Positions 37,344 through 47,529 of a stretch of DNA of 64,000 nt are shown here, one piece after another. How positions within the stretch are numbered: the stretch's first letter is position 1; each line of letters starts with the position of its first letter. This DNA is from Roseovarius faecimaris (GTDB lineage: Bacteria; Pseudomonadota; Alphaproteobacteria; Rhodobacterales; Rhodobacteraceae). The notes under the pieces are model-generated. The model had not been told where the DNA came from. It worked only from the letters and a program-made list of their open reading frames with translations, and searched no databases. The stretch spans positions 1,370,501-1,434,500 of the forward strand of contig NZ_CP034348.1 in the NCBI RefSeq assembly GCF_009762325.1, read 5' to 3'. A program made the position numbers and the translations under genes.

Positions 37344-39362
37344 GTGGCAGAACGCTGGAGCCTGCAAGCCGAATGGCTGTCGCAGCGGGGGTATCTTTTC
37401 CCCTGGGTGCCGGTGTTCCTCGCTGCGGGGATCGGGGCCTTCTTCGCGCTGAAGTTCGAGCCTGAGGCCGCGCATTTTCTCTATGTGGGCGGAGGTGGCG
37501 CGCTGGCGCTGCTGGCGGCGTGGCGTTTGCCCTATGCCTGGCGTCCGCTGGGTTGGGCTCTGGCGCTGAGCGCAGCCGGGTTCTGCCTGGCGGGTGCGCG
37601 GGCCCACTCCAAGGCCGAGCCGGTTCTGGGCTGGCGCTATTACGGCCCCGTCGAGGGCCGGATCGTCGGGATCGACCGCTCGTCTTCGGACGCGGTTCGG
37701 CTGACGCTCGATCAGGTGCGCCTGCGGGATGTGCGCCCCTCGCGCACGCCTGCGCGCGTGCGCCTGTCGCTGCATGGGGATCAGGGGTTCATGACGCCCG
37801 AGCCGGGCCTCTGGGTGATGACCACGGCGCATCTGTCGCCCCCCGGCGGGCCGGTGGAGCCGGGCGGTTTCGATTTTCAACGCCATGCCTGGTTTTTGCA
37901 GATCGGGGCCTGGGGCTATACCCGTGACCCGGTGCTGATCCGCGCGCCGCCCGATGGAAGCCAGCCGGTCTTTACCGCGCGCATGGCGCTGTCGCGCCAT
38001 GTGCAAGAGGTGCTGCCCGGCGAACGCGGAGCCTTTGCGGCGGCTGTCATGGCGGGCGACCGATCCGGCATCGGGCAGGAGACGCTGCATGCGTTGCGTG
38101 TGTCGAACCTCGCGCATCTTCTTGCCATTTCGGGGCTGCATATGGGGCTTCTGGCGGGGTTCGTCTTTGCCGCCCTGCGCTATGGGCTGGCGCTGGTCCC
38201 GGCGGTGGCGCTGCGGGTGCCGTCGAAGAAGCTGGCGGCGATACTGGCCTTTGTCATTGCGGGCGGATACCTCGCGCTGTCGGGCGGCAATGTGGCGACG
38301 CAGCGCGCCTATGTGATGGTTGGCGTGGTGTTGCTGGCCGTGTTGCTGGACAGGCGGGCCTTCAGCCTGCGCGCGGTGGCGCTGGCGGCGGTGATCATCC
38401 TTGTGCTCAGGCCCGAGGCCTTGCTGGGCCCGGGTTTCCAGATGTCCTTTGCCGCGACCACGGCGCTGGTGGCGGCGTTCAACTGGCTCAGAGACGCGCC
38501 GGTACCGCGCGGGCCGCGATGGGTGCAACCGGTGCTGGCGGTGGCGCTGTCCTCTTTCGTGGCCGGGCTGGCGACGGCGCCTATCGCGGCGGCGCATTTC
38601 AACCAGATCGCGCATTACGGACTGGTGGCGAACCTGCTGAGCGTGCCGTTGATGGGGCTGATGGTGATGCCGCTGGCGGTGATCGCGGTGTTGCTGATGC
38701 CCTTCGGGCTCGATGCTGCGGCGCTGTGGCTGATGGGGCAGGGGGTTGGCTGGATCCTGGGTGTCGCGCATTGGGTTTCTGCACTTGAAGGCGCGCGCGG
38801 CGTGGTGGTCAGCCCCGGGCCTGTTGTGCTGCCGCTTCTTGCGCTTGGCATGTTGCTGCTGATGCTCTGGCGCGGGCGGGCCCGCTGGGCGGGTCTGGCG
38901 CCTGCCGCTCTCGCCCTTGTCCTCTGGGCCGGGACGGATCGTCCGGATGTGCTGATTGCTGAGAATGGCGCGCTTGTGGGGGTGATGACCCCGGAAGGGC
39001 GCGCGCTGAGCCGGGCGAAGGGCGCGGGGTTCGTGGCGAGCAACTGGCTGGAAAACGATGGCGATCCGGCAAGTCAGGAAAAGGCGGCGGAGCGGTGGGC
39101 GACCCGGCCCGCAGCGGCGCTTCCGGTGATCGCGCTGAGCGGGAAGAGAGCCGCGGCGCGGCTTGTGGGCTGTGACGGTGGGGCCTGGGTCGTGCTGAAC
39201 GTGGCGCGCCCGCCGGAGATGGACGAGGCAATGCCCTGCACCGTGCTCGACCCGGCGGAGCTGCGCGAGACGGGGGCCCTGGCGCTCTACCAGAGAAAAG
39301 AGGGCGTCTTTACGGTCAGCGCGCGCCAGATCACCGGCGCGCGCATGTGGAATACCCGATAA
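37344..39362 (+). CDS. comEC: ComEC/Rec2-family membrane protein
   Basis: A 672-residue multi-spanning protein. The ComEC core motif LAISGLHMGLLAGF (near 260-273) and about ten hydrophobic segments are present. The C-terminal part lacks the HxHxDH metal site of the metallo-beta-lactamase domain seen in longer ComEC proteins. GTG start with GGAGGGGAG before it. ComEC moves single-stranded DNA across the inner membrane in competence and in GTA DNA uptake. It sits convergent to lexA. Confidence 0.9.
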   Translation: MAERWSLQAEWLSQRGYLFPWVPVFLAAGIGAFFALKFEPEAAHFLYVGGGGALALLAAWRLPYAWRPLGWALALSAAGFCLAGARAHSKAEPVLGWRYYGPVEGRIVGIDRSSSDAVRLTLDQVRLRDVRPSRTPARVRLSLHGDQGFMTPEPGLWVMTTAHLSPPGGPVEPGGFDFQRHAWFLQIGAWGYTRDPVLIRAPPDGSQPVFTARMALSRHVQEVLPGERGAFAAAVMAGDRSGIGQETLHALRVSNLAHLLAISGLHMGLLAGFVFAALRYGLALVPAVALRVPSKKLAAILAFVIAGGYLALSGGNVATQRAYVMVGVVLLAVLLDRRAFSLRAVALAAVIILVLRPEALLGPGFQMSFAATTALVAAFNWLRDAPVPRGPRWVQPVLAVALSSFVAGLATAPIAAAHFNQIAHYGLVANLLSVPLMGLMVMPLAVIAVLLMPFGLDAAALWLMGQGVGWILGVAHWVSALEGARGVVVSPGPVVLPLLALGMLLLMLWRGRARWAGLAPAALALVLWAGTDRPDVLIAENGALVGVMTPEGRALSRAKGAGFVASNWLENDGDPASQEKAAERWATRPAAALPVIALSGKRAAARLVGCDGGAWVVLNVARPPEMDEAMPCTVLDPAELRETGALALYQRKEGVFTVSARQITGARMWNTR

Positions 39363-39372
39363 GTCGGGGGCC

Positions 39373-39399
39373 ACTCATCCGCCCTTGCGGGCGGCCTCG
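39373..39399 (-). repeat. Partial GCCTCGCGAGGC-family repeat
   Basis: CTCATCCGCCC-TTGC-GGGCGG-CCTCG matches the outer hairpin half of the copy at 52887-52950. It lies between the convergent comEC and lexA genes and could act as a weak terminator. Confidence 0.5.
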
Positions 39400-39407
39400 T
39401 TCCCGGT

Positions 39408-40109
39408 TCAGTAGGTGCGGATCAGGCCCACAAGCCGCCCTTGCACCTTGACCTTGTCCTCGGGCAGAACGCGGGTCTCATAAGCCGGGTTGGCGGCCTC
39501 CAGCGCAATCGCATCGCCGCGGCGGAAGAACCGTTTGAGCGTCGCTTCCTGATCTTCGACCAGCGCCACGACGATATCGCCATTGTCGGCCACGGATGTT
39601 TCGCGGATGACCACCACATCGCCATCATTGATCCCGGCCTCGATCATCGAGTCGCCCTTGACCTCAAGCGCGTAATGCTGGCCTGAGCCGCTGAGCATGG
39701 AGCCCGGGACGGCGACATTATGGCTGGCATGGGCAATCGCTTCGATCGGAACACCGGCCGCGATCCGGCCCATGACCGGCAGCTCAATGGCGTGAATGCC
39801 GCTCACATCCATCGCGCCCGGGGGCGGCGGGGCATCGGGGCGGTCGCCGTCGATCACGCGGGGCGTGAAGCCGTGGCTGGCCTCTCCACCGAGTGTTTCC
39901 GGCAGTTTGACAATTTCGAGCGCCCGCGCCCGGTGCGCCAGCCGCCGGATAAAGCCACGCTCCTCCAGCGCCGTGATCAGCCGGTGGATGCCGGATTTGG
40001 AGCGCAGATCGAGCGCATCCTTCATTTCGTCAAAGCTGGGCGGCACCCCGTCGCGCTGCACGCGTTTGTGGATAAACTCCAGCAGATCCAACTGCTTCTT
40101 TGTCAGCAT
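39408..40109 (-). CDS. lexA: SOS repressor LexA
   Basis: A 233-residue LexA. The N-terminal winged helix-turn-helix (1-65) begins [16 protein letters not shown]. The self-cleavage bond is Ala118-Gly119 in [10 protein letters not shown]. The catalytic pair is Ser154 (KGDSMIE) and Lys192 (ATLKRF). It represses DNA-damage genes until RecA triggers cleavage. A LexA box 34 bases upstream shows self-regulation. It is the last gene in line after trpGDC-moaC-moeA but is separated by a hairpin. Confidence 0.97.
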   Translation of the reverse strand: MLTKKQLDLLEFIHKRVQRDGVPPSFDEMKDALDLRSKSGIHRLITALEERGFIRRLAHRARALEIVKLPETLGGEASHGFTPRVIDGDRPDAPPPPGAMDVSGIHAIELPVMGRIAAGVPIEAIAHASHNVAVPGSMLSGSGQHYALEVKGDSMIEAGINDGDVVVIRETSVADNGDIVVALVEDQEATLKRFFRRGDAIALEAANPAYETRVLPEDKVKVQGRLVGLIRTY

Positions 40110-40142
40110 GATGCTCGTCCTCCGCTCAGGGATTTTCTTTTT

Positions 40143-40157
40143 GTTCTACGCATGTTC
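40143..40157. promoter_or_regulatory. LexA (SOS) box, GTTC-N7-GTTC
   Basis: The direct repeat GTTCTACGCATGTTC is the alphaproteobacterial LexA site. It lies 34 bases upstream of the lexA start, as expected for autoregulation. Confidence 0.88.
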
Positions 40158-40221
40158 TTGTTTTGTGTCAACATGCCTGTTTCCAAGCGCTGACGTGGCG
40201 CTGCCGGGCTAACCTTGGAAT

Positions 40222-40278
40222 GAGTATTTTTGGAAAGATGAAAGAGTGGGCATGGCTTTCAGCTTTCTTTAGATACTC
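40222..40278. repeat. GAGTATTT-family repeat pair forming a long hairpin
   Basis: Two 23-base arms (40222-40244 and 40256-40278) pair at 18 positions plus two wobbles around an 11-base loop. It starts 19 bases after the moeA stop. Layout matches the element at 10653-10714 downstream of another minus-strand gene. Confidence 0.7.
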
Positions 40279-40296
40279 AGATCATCACCCCTTGGC

Positions 40297-41469
40297 TCAG
40301 AGCGGAAGGTAAGGGATCTGAGAGCCAGCCTCGCGCGGCGGATCGTCAGGCGGTCGGATCATCAGGGCATTGGCCTCGGCGAGCACTGTCAGCAGGGCGC
40401 TGTCCTGGCTGGGCAGGGGGGTGATGGCACCGTCCTTGACGATGGCGCGCATGTAATGCTCGCGCGGGCCATTGGGGCCGATATCGGCGGCGAGGCGCGC
40501 TGTCAGGCGCGAAGAGCGTCGCGCGCCCAACCCGAGCATCGCGCGCAGCATCGGCAGCAGGAAGACATGACCGCAGACCATGGCCGACACGGGGTTCCCG
40601 GGCAGGCCAACCATCGCCGCCTCACCGAAACGCCCCGCCATCAGCGGTTTTCCGGGGCGCATTTTGACCTTGTAGAAGGCGCGCTCGACGCCAAGATCGG
40701 CGGCCACGTCACCGACGAGGTCGTGATCGCCCACCGATGCACCACCGATCGTCACCACCAGATCGGCCCCTTCGGCCAGCGCGAACGCCGCTTCGAGTGA
40801 GGCGCGCGTGTCGCGGGCGATGGGCAGAATCCGCGCGCGGGCGCCATGTGCCTCCAGCAAGGCCTTCAGGCCAAAGGTGTTGGAGGCGATGATCTGATCG
40901 GGGCCAGGGGTCTCGCCGGGCATGACCAATTCGTCACCAGTGGAAATCAGCGCGATGTCGGGCTGGCGGGTCACCGTGACATTGGGGATATTCATGGACG
41001 CCAGCAGGGCAATGTCCGACGCAGACAGGCGGCGCGGTGCCGAGAGCTTGTCACCGACTTTAAAGTCAGCGCCCAAGGGCCTGATATGTTTGTTATTGTC
41101 GAGGTTTTCTCCAAGAGTGATCCGGTCGCCGTCACGGGTGACGTCTTCCTGAATGATCACCCGGTCAGCCCCATCGGGTACCGGCGCGCCGGTAAAAATG
41201 CGCACCGCCTGACGCGCACCGACAGAGCCGGAAAAAGCATGGCCCGCCGCCGCTTCGCCGATCACGGTGAAACACGCGCCGGGGGCGGCCTGCGCCTCTG
41301 CGACCGCATACCCATCCATGGCGGAGGCGGAAAACGGTGGCTGATCGCGTGTGGCCACGGCATCCGCGGCCAGAACCCGACCCATGCCTTCGGACAGGGG
41401 CACCGTTTCAGTCTCAAGCGGTGAGACCAGAGAGAAGAGATGGTCCAGCGCCTCGTCGACGGTGATCAT
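40297..41469 (-). CDS. moeA: Molybdopterin molybdotransferase MoeA
   Basis: A 390-residue MoeA that inserts molybdate into adenylated molybdopterin. The N-terminal motif [13 protein letters not shown] and the MoCF-binding core [13 protein letters not shown] and [10 protein letters not shown] are intact. The start overlaps the moaC stop by four bases. Length and domain order are full, in contrast to the shorter molybdopterin-binding protein at 4729-5712. Confidence 0.95.
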   Translation of the reverse strand: MITVDEALDHLFSLVSPLETETVPLSEGMGRVLAADAVATRDQPPFSASAMDGYAVAEAQAAPGACFTVIGEAAAGHAFSGSVGARQAVRIFTGAPVPDGADRVIIQEDVTRDGDRITLGENLDNNKHIRPLGADFKVGDKLSAPRRLSASDIALLASMNIPNVTVTRQPDIALISTGDELVMPGETPGPDQIIASNTFGLKALLEAHGARARILPIARDTRASLEAAFALAEGADLVVTIGGASVGDHDLVGDVAADLGVERAFYKVKMRPGKPLMAGRFGEAAMVGLPGNPVSAMVCGHVFLLPMLRAMLGLGARRSSRLTARLAADIGPNGPREHYMRAIVKDGAITPLPSQDSALLTVLAEANALMIRPPDDPPREAGSQIPYLPL

Positions 41470-41942
41470 GACGCCTCGTAACGCCCGGATTTGCCGCCAT
41501 CCTTCAGCAGCACCCGGATGCCGCCGATTTCCATCGCCTTGTCGACCGCCTTGACCATGTCATAGACGGTCAGCGCTGCGGTGGAGACAGCAGTCAGCGC
41601 TTCCATTTCCACGCCGGTCTGGCCAGTGGTCTTGACCGTCGCCTCGATGCGGATGCCCGGCAGGGCGGCATCGGCCGTCAACTCCACCGCGACCTTGGTG
41701 ATGGGCAGCGGATGACAGAGCGGGATTAACTCGGGCGTTTTCTTGGCCCCCATGATCCCGGCAAGCCGCGCGACGGACAGGACATCGCCCTTCTTGGCGC
41801 GCCCTTCGGTAATGATATCATATGTTTGCGGGTCCATCTTGATGTGGCCCTCGGCCACGGCCACCCGCGATGTGACAGCTTTGTCCGACACATCAACCAT
41901 GTGTGCGTCGCCCTTGTTGTCAAAATGGGTAAGGCCCGCCAT
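41466..41942 (-). CDS. moaC: Cyclic pyranopterin monophosphate synthase MoaC
   Basis: A 158-residue MoaC, the second step of molybdenum cofactor synthesis. Family motifs [13 protein letters not shown] and [20 protein letters not shown] are intact, including the catalytic lysine-rich end (LLKDGGKSG). It starts directly after the trpC stop and overlaps moeA, so it is part of the same operon. Confidence 0.96.
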   Translation of the reverse strand: MAGLTHFDNKGDAHMVDVSDKAVTSRVAVAEGHIKMDPQTYDIITEGRAKKGDVLSVARLAGIMGAKKTPELIPLCHPLPITKVAVELTADAALPGIRIEATVKTTGQTGVEMEALTAVSTAALTVYDMVKAVDKAMEIGGIRVLLKDGGKSGRYEAS

Positions 41943-42761
41943 TCACATGCCTCCCGGCGCTTGTTGCGGCGCGGAAAGGATGGCGCGGGTTGCCGCGGTC
42001 ACGTCGTCGGCGCGCATCAGTGTTTCACCGATCAGAAAGCTGCGCGCGCCGTATCGGGCCATGTCGGCTAGATCATCCGCCGTGGCGAGACCGCTTTCAC
42101 AAACGATCATGCGGTCTTCGGGGACCAGCTTGGCCAGCTTGCGGGTGGTGTCGAGCGTGGTTTCGAACGTGTTGAGATCGCGGTTGTTGATGCCGATCAT
42201 CTGGCTTTTGAGTGCCGCGGCACGCTCCAGCTCTTCGGCATTATGCACCTCCAGCAGCGCGTCCATGCCGAAGCTGATCGCCGCCTCTTCCAGTTCGATC
42301 GCCTGTGCGTCCGAAACCGAGGCCATGATGATCAGGATGCAATCCGCCCCCCAGGCGCGCGCTTCGGCCACCTGATACGGGTCATACATGAAATCCTTGC
42401 GCAGGACGGGCAGGTCACAGGCCGCGCGGGCCTGGCGCAGAAACTCTGGGGCGCCTTGGAAACTCGGCGTGTCGGTCAGAACCGAAAGACAGGTGGCCCC
42501 GCCGACCGCATAAGCCTGGGCCAGGTCCTCGGGGTTGAAATCGGCACGGATGAGGCCCTTGGAGGGGCTGGCCTTCTTGATCTCGGCGATGAGGCCAAAG
42601 CCGGTCTTGGACTCCTGCAACAGCGCATCGGCAAAGGGGCGTATCTCCGGGGCGGCGTGGGCCTGTGCCTCGATCTCCTCAAGGGAAATTTCGGCCTTCG
42701 CGGAGGCGATTTCCTCAAGCTTGTAGGCTTTGATCTTTTCCAGAATGGTTGGGGTACTCAT
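41943..42761 (-). CDS. trpC: Indole-3-glycerol phosphate synthase
   Basis: A 272-residue TrpC. The barrel motifs [26 protein letters not shown] and [12 protein letters not shown] carry the catalytic Lys and Glu residues. It closes the indole ring in tryptophan synthesis. It is a single-domain enzyme, not fused to TrpF. The start overlaps the trpD stop by four bases. Confidence 0.96.
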   Translation of the reverse strand: MSTPTILEKIKAYKLEEIASAKAEISLEEIEAQAHAAPEIRPFADALLQESKTGFGLIAEIKKASPSKGLIRADFNPEDLAQAYAVGGATCLSVLTDTPSFQGAPEFLRQARAACDLPVLRKDFMYDPYQVAEARAWGADCILIIMASVSDAQAIELEEAAISFGMDALLEVHNAEELERAAALKSQMIGINNRDLNTFETTLDTTRKLAKLVPEDRMIVCESGLATADDLADMARYGARSFLIGETLMRADDVTAATRAILSAPQQAPGGM

Positions 42762-43780
42762 GACGCTCTCGATGTGATGTCTGCAAGGGTTTCGATCTTG
42801 CGGAGGGCGGCACCGGAATCGATGCTTTCTGCCGCGATTTCAACACCTTCCCTAGGATTGCTCGCGCGCCCGGCGACGATCAGCGCGGAGGCGGCATTCA
42901 GCAGCACCGCATCGCGGTAGGCGCCCGGCGCGCCATCCAGCAGGGCGCGGAAGGCGGCGGCATTTTCCTCCGGTGCGCCGCCCAGGATATCCTCGAACGG
43001 ATGCACCGGCAGGCCGTACTCTTCGGGGTGAACTTCACGGTCGGTGACAGAGCCATCCTCGGACAGGGCGGCGACCCAGCTGATGCCGGTGATGGTCAGC
43101 TCGTCCGTGCCGTCGGAGCCGTGCACGAGCCAGGCCGCCTCTGACCCCAGTTGCCCGAGCGTTTCGGCCATCGGGCGGATCAGATCGCGGGAAAAGGCCC
43201 CGGTAAGCTGCCGCTTGACGCCGGCGGGATTGGTGAGCGGGCCCAGAATGTTGAAAATCGTGCGCGTGCCAAGCTCGGCGCGCACGGGGCCGACATGGGC
43301 CATCGCCGGATGATGCATGGGGGCCATCATGAAGGCGATGCCCGCCTCCCTGAGACCGGCCTCGACCACATCGGGGCCGACCATCACGTTCACGCCCATC
43401 TGCGTCAGCGCATCGGCCGCGCCCGATTTGGAACTCAGGTTGCGGTTGCCGTGCTTGGCCACCGGCACGCCCGCGCCCGCGACCACAAAGGCGGTCGCAG
43501 TGGAAATGTTCAGGGTGCCCTTGCCGTCGCCCCCGGTGCCGACAATGTCCATCGCGCCCTCGGGCGCGGTCACCTTGTTGCATTTGGCGCGCATCACGGC
43601 GGCGGCGGCGGCGTATTCATCCACCGTCTCGCCCCTTGTGCGCAGCGCCATCAGAAAGCCGCCCATCTGTGCCGGTGTCGCCTCGCCTTCGAAGAGCACG
43701 GTAAAGGCGGCCTCGGCCTCGTCACGGCTCAGTGCGCGGTCGGCTGCGGTTCCGATCAGCGGTTGCAGCGAGGTACTCAT
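42758..43780 (-). CDS. trpD: Anthranilate phosphoribosyltransferase
   Basis: A 340-residue TrpD. The PRPP-binding glycine motif [29 protein letters not shown] and the metal site region near residue 225 ([10 protein letters not shown]) are present. It overlaps trpG and trpC by four bases on each side. Confidence 0.96.
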   Translation of the reverse strand: MSTSLQPLIGTAADRALSRDEAEAAFTVLFEGEATPAQMGGFLMALRTRGETVDEYAAAAAVMRAKCNKVTAPEGAMDIVGTGGDGKGTLNISTATAFVVAGAGVPVAKHGNRNLSSKSGAADALTQMGVNVMVGPDVVEAGLREAGIAFMMAPMHHPAMAHVGPVRAELGTRTIFNILGPLTNPAGVKRQLTGAFSRDLIRPMAETLGQLGSEAAWLVHGSDGTDELTITGISWVAALSEDGSVTDREVHPEEYGLPVHPFEDILGGAPEENAAAFRALLDGAPGAYRDAVLLNAASALIVAGRASNPREGVEIAAESIDSGAALRKIETLADITSRAS

Positions 43781-44358
43781 GCCGGAACCTTCATCGTGTC
43801 GAGGAAGTTTTTCAACAGCGCATGGCCATGTTCCGAGGCGATGGATTCGGGGTGGAACTGCACGCCGTGAATGGGCAACTCGCGGTGTTGCAGGCCCATG
43901 ATGGTGCCGTCTTCAAGCTCTGCGGTCACCTCAAGGCAGTCGGGCAGGCTTTCACGTTCGACAACCAGTGAATGATAACGCGTGGCCTCGAAGGGTGAGG
44001 GCAGCCCGGCAAAGACCCCTTTGCCGGTATGATGCATCGTGCCCATCTTGCCGTGCACGATCTCGGAATGGCGCACTACCTTGCCGCCAAAGGCCTGGCC
44101 GATGGCCTGATGGCCAAGGCAGACGCCCATAAGCGGCGTGCCGGTTTCGGCGGCCGCTTCGGTGAGGGCGAGGCAGATACCCGCCTGATCGGGATCGCAG
44201 GGGCCGGGGCTGAGCAGGATACCCGCCGGGTTCATGCCCATCGCCTCCTGCACATTCAGCGCATCGTTGCGGCGCACCACAACCTCGGCCCCCAACTCGC
44301 CCACGTAATGCACGAGATTATAGGTGAAACTGTCGTAGTTATCGATCAGAAGCAGCAT
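43777..44358 (-). CDS. trpG: Anthranilate synthase glutamine amidotransferase subunit
   Basis: A 193-residue class I amidotransferase. The catalytic cysteine is Cys80 in [11 protein letters not shown], and the His-Glu pair is in QFHPESI. It supplies ammonia to TrpE (encoded at 48252-49766), or to PabB in folate synthesis. It is the first gene of the trpGDC-moaC-moeA operon, so its promoter lies in 44359-44487. No leader peptide with tandem Trp codons is visible there. Confidence 0.95.
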   Translation of the reverse strand: MLLLIDNYDSFTYNLVHYVGELGAEVVVRRNDALNVQEAMGMNPAGILLSPGPCDPDQAGICLALTEAAAETGTPLMGVCLGHQAIGQAFGGKVVRHSEIVHGKMGTMHHTGKGVFAGLPSPFEATRYHSLVVERESLPDCLEVTAELEDGTIMGLQHRELPIHGVQFHPESIASEHGHALLKNFLDTMKVPA

Positions 44359-44487
44359 CTTGCCCGTCTCCTGGCGTGGGTTCTGAGGGCTGGAGGCCCC
44401 CTCTTGGTCGCGCTATACTTGTTCAGGCTTGCGCATGGGCGTCAAGGGGCGCAAAGCTGTCAAAAAGGAAAAACGGGGGCAAATGCA

Positions 44488-46131
44488 GTGGCACGCGGAT
44501 TTTTGTCAGGGGTGATCGCCGGAACGCTTGTGTCGGGGCTTGGGCTCGGAACGGCGTCGGTACTGACATATGAGCGCGGGGCGCCTGCGCCGCAGCCGGG
44601 CAGCGTCGAGGTGCCCGCCGGTTCGGGCTTTTCGCAATCGCTGGAGGACACCACGGCAGCGCTGCCTTCGCCGGAAGCTTCGCCCGAGGCAGGAGCGGCC
44701 CCGGACGTGTCTGCGCCGGAGCCTGATGACCTGAGTGCCTTGCAGGACGGCGACACCGAAACCGCGGCGCAACCAGAGGCCGGACAGGCCGAAAGCGCCC
44801 TGGCACAGCCTGCCGAAGGGGCAGGGGGAAGCGGCGTGGAGGTGGAAACCGAAGCGCCTGTCCTGCCCAGCCCGCAGGCCGCGGCCCCCGAAGCCCCCGC
44901 AGGGGAGGACGATCTGTCGATCTCAACCGACCCGGCGCAGCCCGCGCTGAGCCAGGCGGTCGAGGAATCGTCGGCCTTTCCCGAAGAAAGCGAGGCCCCA
45001 GAGCCCGAAAGCGAGGTCGAGGTTGACCCTCAGACCGACACCGCCGCCACGGAACCGGAGAGCAGCGAAAACAACGCAGCACCCGAGCCTGCGGAACCGG
45101 AAGAGCCCGCCGCGAGTGTTGCGGCGCAGGACTCCCCCGCGACCGAGCCTGCCGCCGAACCTGTCACAGAGCCGACACAGCCCGAAACACCCGAAGTGGC
45201 CGCCGCGCCCGCAACAGAGACCGCCGAGGCGCCATCAACCGAAGAGCCCGAGGCCCTGCCGGCCCCCGTCACCGAAGAGGCGGCGCTGGCGGAGCCGGAA
45301 GCGGAAAATTCCAGCACGATCGGCGATCTGGCCCCCGAGGTGAAAACCAACCGGCTGCCATCGGTCGGGGACGCGGAGGAAGCCGCGCAACCCGAAGAGG
45401 CCGAGACGGCGCCGGAAAGCACGGAGGCCAGCGAACCCGAGGAGGACACCCGCCCGCCGCTGGAACGTTTCGCCGTGCCCTTCGATAACCCGGATAACAA
45501 ACCGCTGATGTCGATCATCCTTCTGGATGACGGCACAAGCCCGGTGGGGCTTGAGGCGCTGCAAAACTTTCCCTACCCGCTCAGCTTTGCGGTGGACGCC
45601 GGCTGGGACGGGGCCGAGGATGCGATGGTCAAGTACCGCGCGGCGGGCTTTGAGGTTCTGGTGCTGACCGATCTGCCCGAAACCGCCGGTGCCAAGGATG
45701 CCGAGCAGGCCATGCAGGCGATCTTTGCGGCGCTGCCCGAGGTTGTGGCGGTAATGGAAGGCACCGGCAGCGGGCTGCAATCGAGCCGGGCGGCAGCCGA
45801 ACAACTGGCGCCGATCCTGCGGTCGAGCGGGCATGGCGCCGTGCTGTTTCCCAAAGGGCTGAACACAGCGCAAAAGCTTCTGGCGCGCGAAGGCGTGCCG
45901 TCAGCGGCAGTGTTCCGGGACTTTGACGCCAAGGGGCAGAACGCCACGGTGATCCGGCGCTTTCTCGATCAGGCGGCGTTCAAGGCCGGGCAGGAGGAGG
46001 GTGGCGTTGTGATGGTGGGCCGCCTGCGCCCCGATACGGTCAGCGCGCTGTTGCTGTGGGGCTTGCAGGACCGCGCCAACAGCGTGGCGCTTGCACCCAT
46101 TTCAGCGCTGTTGGGGTCGACGGTGCAGTAA
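44488..46131 (+). CDS. Divergent polysaccharide deacetylase family protein with acidic linker
   Basis: A 547-residue exported or anchored protein. A short hydrophobic N-terminus (about 5-25) is followed by some 290 residues very rich in Ala, Pro, Glu and Ser. The C-terminal 220 residues match the divergent polysaccharide deacetylase family (IILLDDGTSPVGLEAL, PYPLSFAVD, GAVLFPKGLNTAQ). I chose the GTG at 44488 (GGGGGC seven bases before); an upstream ATG would run through trpG. The linker could span the periplasm or bind cell wall. The usual metal histidines are not obvious, so enzymatic activity is doubtful. Confidence 0.72.
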   Translation: MARGFLSGVIAGTLVSGLGLGTASVLTYERGAPAPQPGSVEVPAGSGFSQSLEDTTAALPSPEASPEAGAAPDVSAPEPDDLSALQDGDTETAAQPEAGQAESALAQPAEGAGGSGVEVETEAPVLPSPQAAAPEAPAGEDDLSISTDPAQPALSQAVEESSAFPEESEAPEPESEVEVDPQTDTAATEPESSENNAAPEPAEPEEPAASVAAQDSPATEPAAEPVTEPTQPETPEVAAAPATETAEAPSTEEPEALPAPVTEEAALAEPEAENSSTIGDLAPEVKTNRLPSVGDAEEAAQPEEAETAPESTEASEPEEDTRPPLERFAVPFDNPDNKPLMSIILLDDGTSPVGLEALQNFPYPLSFAVDAGWDGAEDAMVKYRAAGFEVLVLTDLPETAGAKDAEQAMQAIFAALPEVVAVMEGTGSGLQSSRAAAEQLAPILRSSGHGAVLFPKGLNTAQKLLAREGVPSAAVFRDFDAKGQNATVIRRFLDQAAFKAGQEEGGVVMVGRLRPDTVSALLLWGLQDRANSVALAPISALLGSTVQ

Positions 46132-46153
46132 TCGCGGGCCTTGGGCGCGACAG

Positions 46154-46190
46154 CCCGCTCTTCCGCCCTGACAGGCGGCTTCGCAGCGGG
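46154..46190 (+). repeat. Partial GCCTCGCGAGGC-family repeat
   Basis: CCCGCTCTTCCGCCCTGACA followed by GGCGGCTTCGCAGCGGG shares the CGCTCTTC start and the CCGCC/GGCGG hairpin with the full copies but lacks the central palindrome. Confidence 0.5.
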
Positions 46191-46202
46191 TAGAGTGGGC
46201 CT

Positions 46203-46949
46203 ATGCCTCGACTGAGATCCTTGTTTGCCTCGGCCGGTGCCGGGGTTTTGCTGTGCTTCGCCGCGACCTCGGTCGACGCGTGTCGGCAGGCGCTGGTACT
46301 GGGGCTGGATGTCTCTCTCTCGGTCAACAGGTTCGATTTTGCCCTGCAGCGCAACGGGCTGGCCGATGCGCTGACGGATGAGGCGGTGATGCAGGCGCTT
46401 CTGGCCGGGCCCGAGCAGCCAGTGACGCTGGCGGTGTTCGAGTGGAGCGGGCAGTTCAACCAGACGCTGCTGGTGGACTGGACGGTGATTGACAGTCCCG
46501 CCACCCTGCAAGAAATCGCCCTTGTGCTGCGCGAGGCTCCGCAAGGGCTGCGCTCAGGGCGGACGGGGCTGGGCGCGGCGATGGTCTATGCGCGCGACCT
46601 GCTCAGGCAGCGCCCTGACTGCGCGGTCTGGACCGTCGATATCTCCGGCGACGGGGTCAATAACAACGGGGTCGATCCGTCCCGGGTGCGGGCCCTGATG
46701 CAGGCCGAGGATATCGGGGTGAATGCGCTGGTGATCGAACAGCCGCTGGTGACACCAGAGCCAGGCACACCGTCGCTCAGCACCTATTTTGCCGCCAATG
46801 TCATTGTCGGCCCGCAGGCTTTTGCAGAAGTGATCCATGATTTCGAAAGCTACGGCGCCGCGATCCGCCGCAAGCTTCTGCGCGAGCTGGAACCAGTGGT
46901 GGGGCAGGCGCCGCGCAAGACGCCGCGCCGACTGGCTCAACTGCCCTGA
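46203..46949 (+). CDS. DUF1194 VWA-like secreted protein
   Basis: A 248-residue protein of the DUF1194 family. A signal peptide (about 1-26, ending near SVDA) is followed by a VWA-like fold with the partial metal motif [10 protein letters not shown] and a later [11 protein letters not shown]. Function of the family is unknown. The last 13 bases overlap the end of the convergent rluE gene. Confidence 0.82.
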   Translation: MPRLRSLFASAGAGVLLCFAATSVDACRQALVLGLDVSLSVNRFDFALQRNGLADALTDEAVMQALLAGPEQPVTLAVFEWSGQFNQTLLVDWTVIDSPATLQEIALVLREAPQGLRSGRTGLGAAMVYARDLLRQRPDCAVWTVDISGDGVNNNGVDPSRVRALMQAEDIGVNALVIEQPLVTPEPGTPSLSTYFAANVIVGPQAFAEVIHDFESYGAAIRRKLLRELEPVVGQAPRKTPRRLAQLP

Positions 46950-47491
46950 AGAAACCGCCATTCCCCGGGGGCGAGCCCGTCCAGTGTCCAGCCGCCGATG
47001 CTCCAGCGGACCAGCCGCAGGGTCGGGTGGCCCACATGCGCCGTCATCCGCCGCACCTGCCGGTTGCGCCCTTCGGTAAGGGTAAGTTCCAGCCAGCAAT
47101 CGGGCACCGACTTGCGAAACCGCACTGGCGGATCGCGGTCCCAGAGTTGCGGCGGGTCGATCCGGCGCGCCTTTGCGGGACGGGTCAGGCCGTCCTTGAG
47201 TGTCACGCCGTCGCGCAGCGCCCTGAGAGCGGCCTCGTCCGGCAGGCCCTCGACCTGCACCAGATAGGTCTTGGGCATCTTGTGGCGCGGTGTTGCGATA
47301 CGGGCCTGCAGCCGACCATCGTCGGTAAGCAGCAAAAGCCCCTCGCTGTCGCGGTCGAGCCGCCCGGCGGGGTAGACACCGGGGCAATCGATATAGCCCG
47401 AGAGCGTCGGCCGCGCAGAGCCTTCCGTGCCTTTGTCGGTGAATTGCGACAGCACGCCGTAAGGTTTGTTGAAGGCGATGAGCCGGGTCAT
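46937..47491 (-). CDS. rluE: 23S rRNA pseudouridine synthase, RluE-like
   Basis: A 184-residue RsuA/RluB/E/F-type pseudouridine synthase without an S4 domain, as in RluE. The catalytic aspartate is Asp46 in [14 protein letters not shown]. Further motifs KTYLVQVEG and [10 protein letters not shown] are intact. It most likely modifies the 23S rRNA. Confidence 0.88.
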   Translation of the reverse strand: MTRLIAFNKPYGVLSQFTDKGTEGSARPTLSGYIDCPGVYPAGRLDRDSEGLLLLTDDGRLQARIATPRHKMPKTYLVQVEGLPDEAALRALRDGVTLKDGLTRPAKARRIDPPQLWDRDPPVRFRKSVPDCWLELTLTEGRNRQVRRMTAHVGHPTLRLVRWSIGGWTLDGLAPGEWRFLQGS

Positions 47492-47529
47492 GCCCGCCTC
47501 ATGCCAAAACGCGTGAGACGGGGCAAGCG

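Noticed and set aside
44359..44487. trp attenuator leader peptide before trpG
   Set aside because: No small ORF with adjacent Trp codons followed by alternative hairpins can be read on the minus strand.
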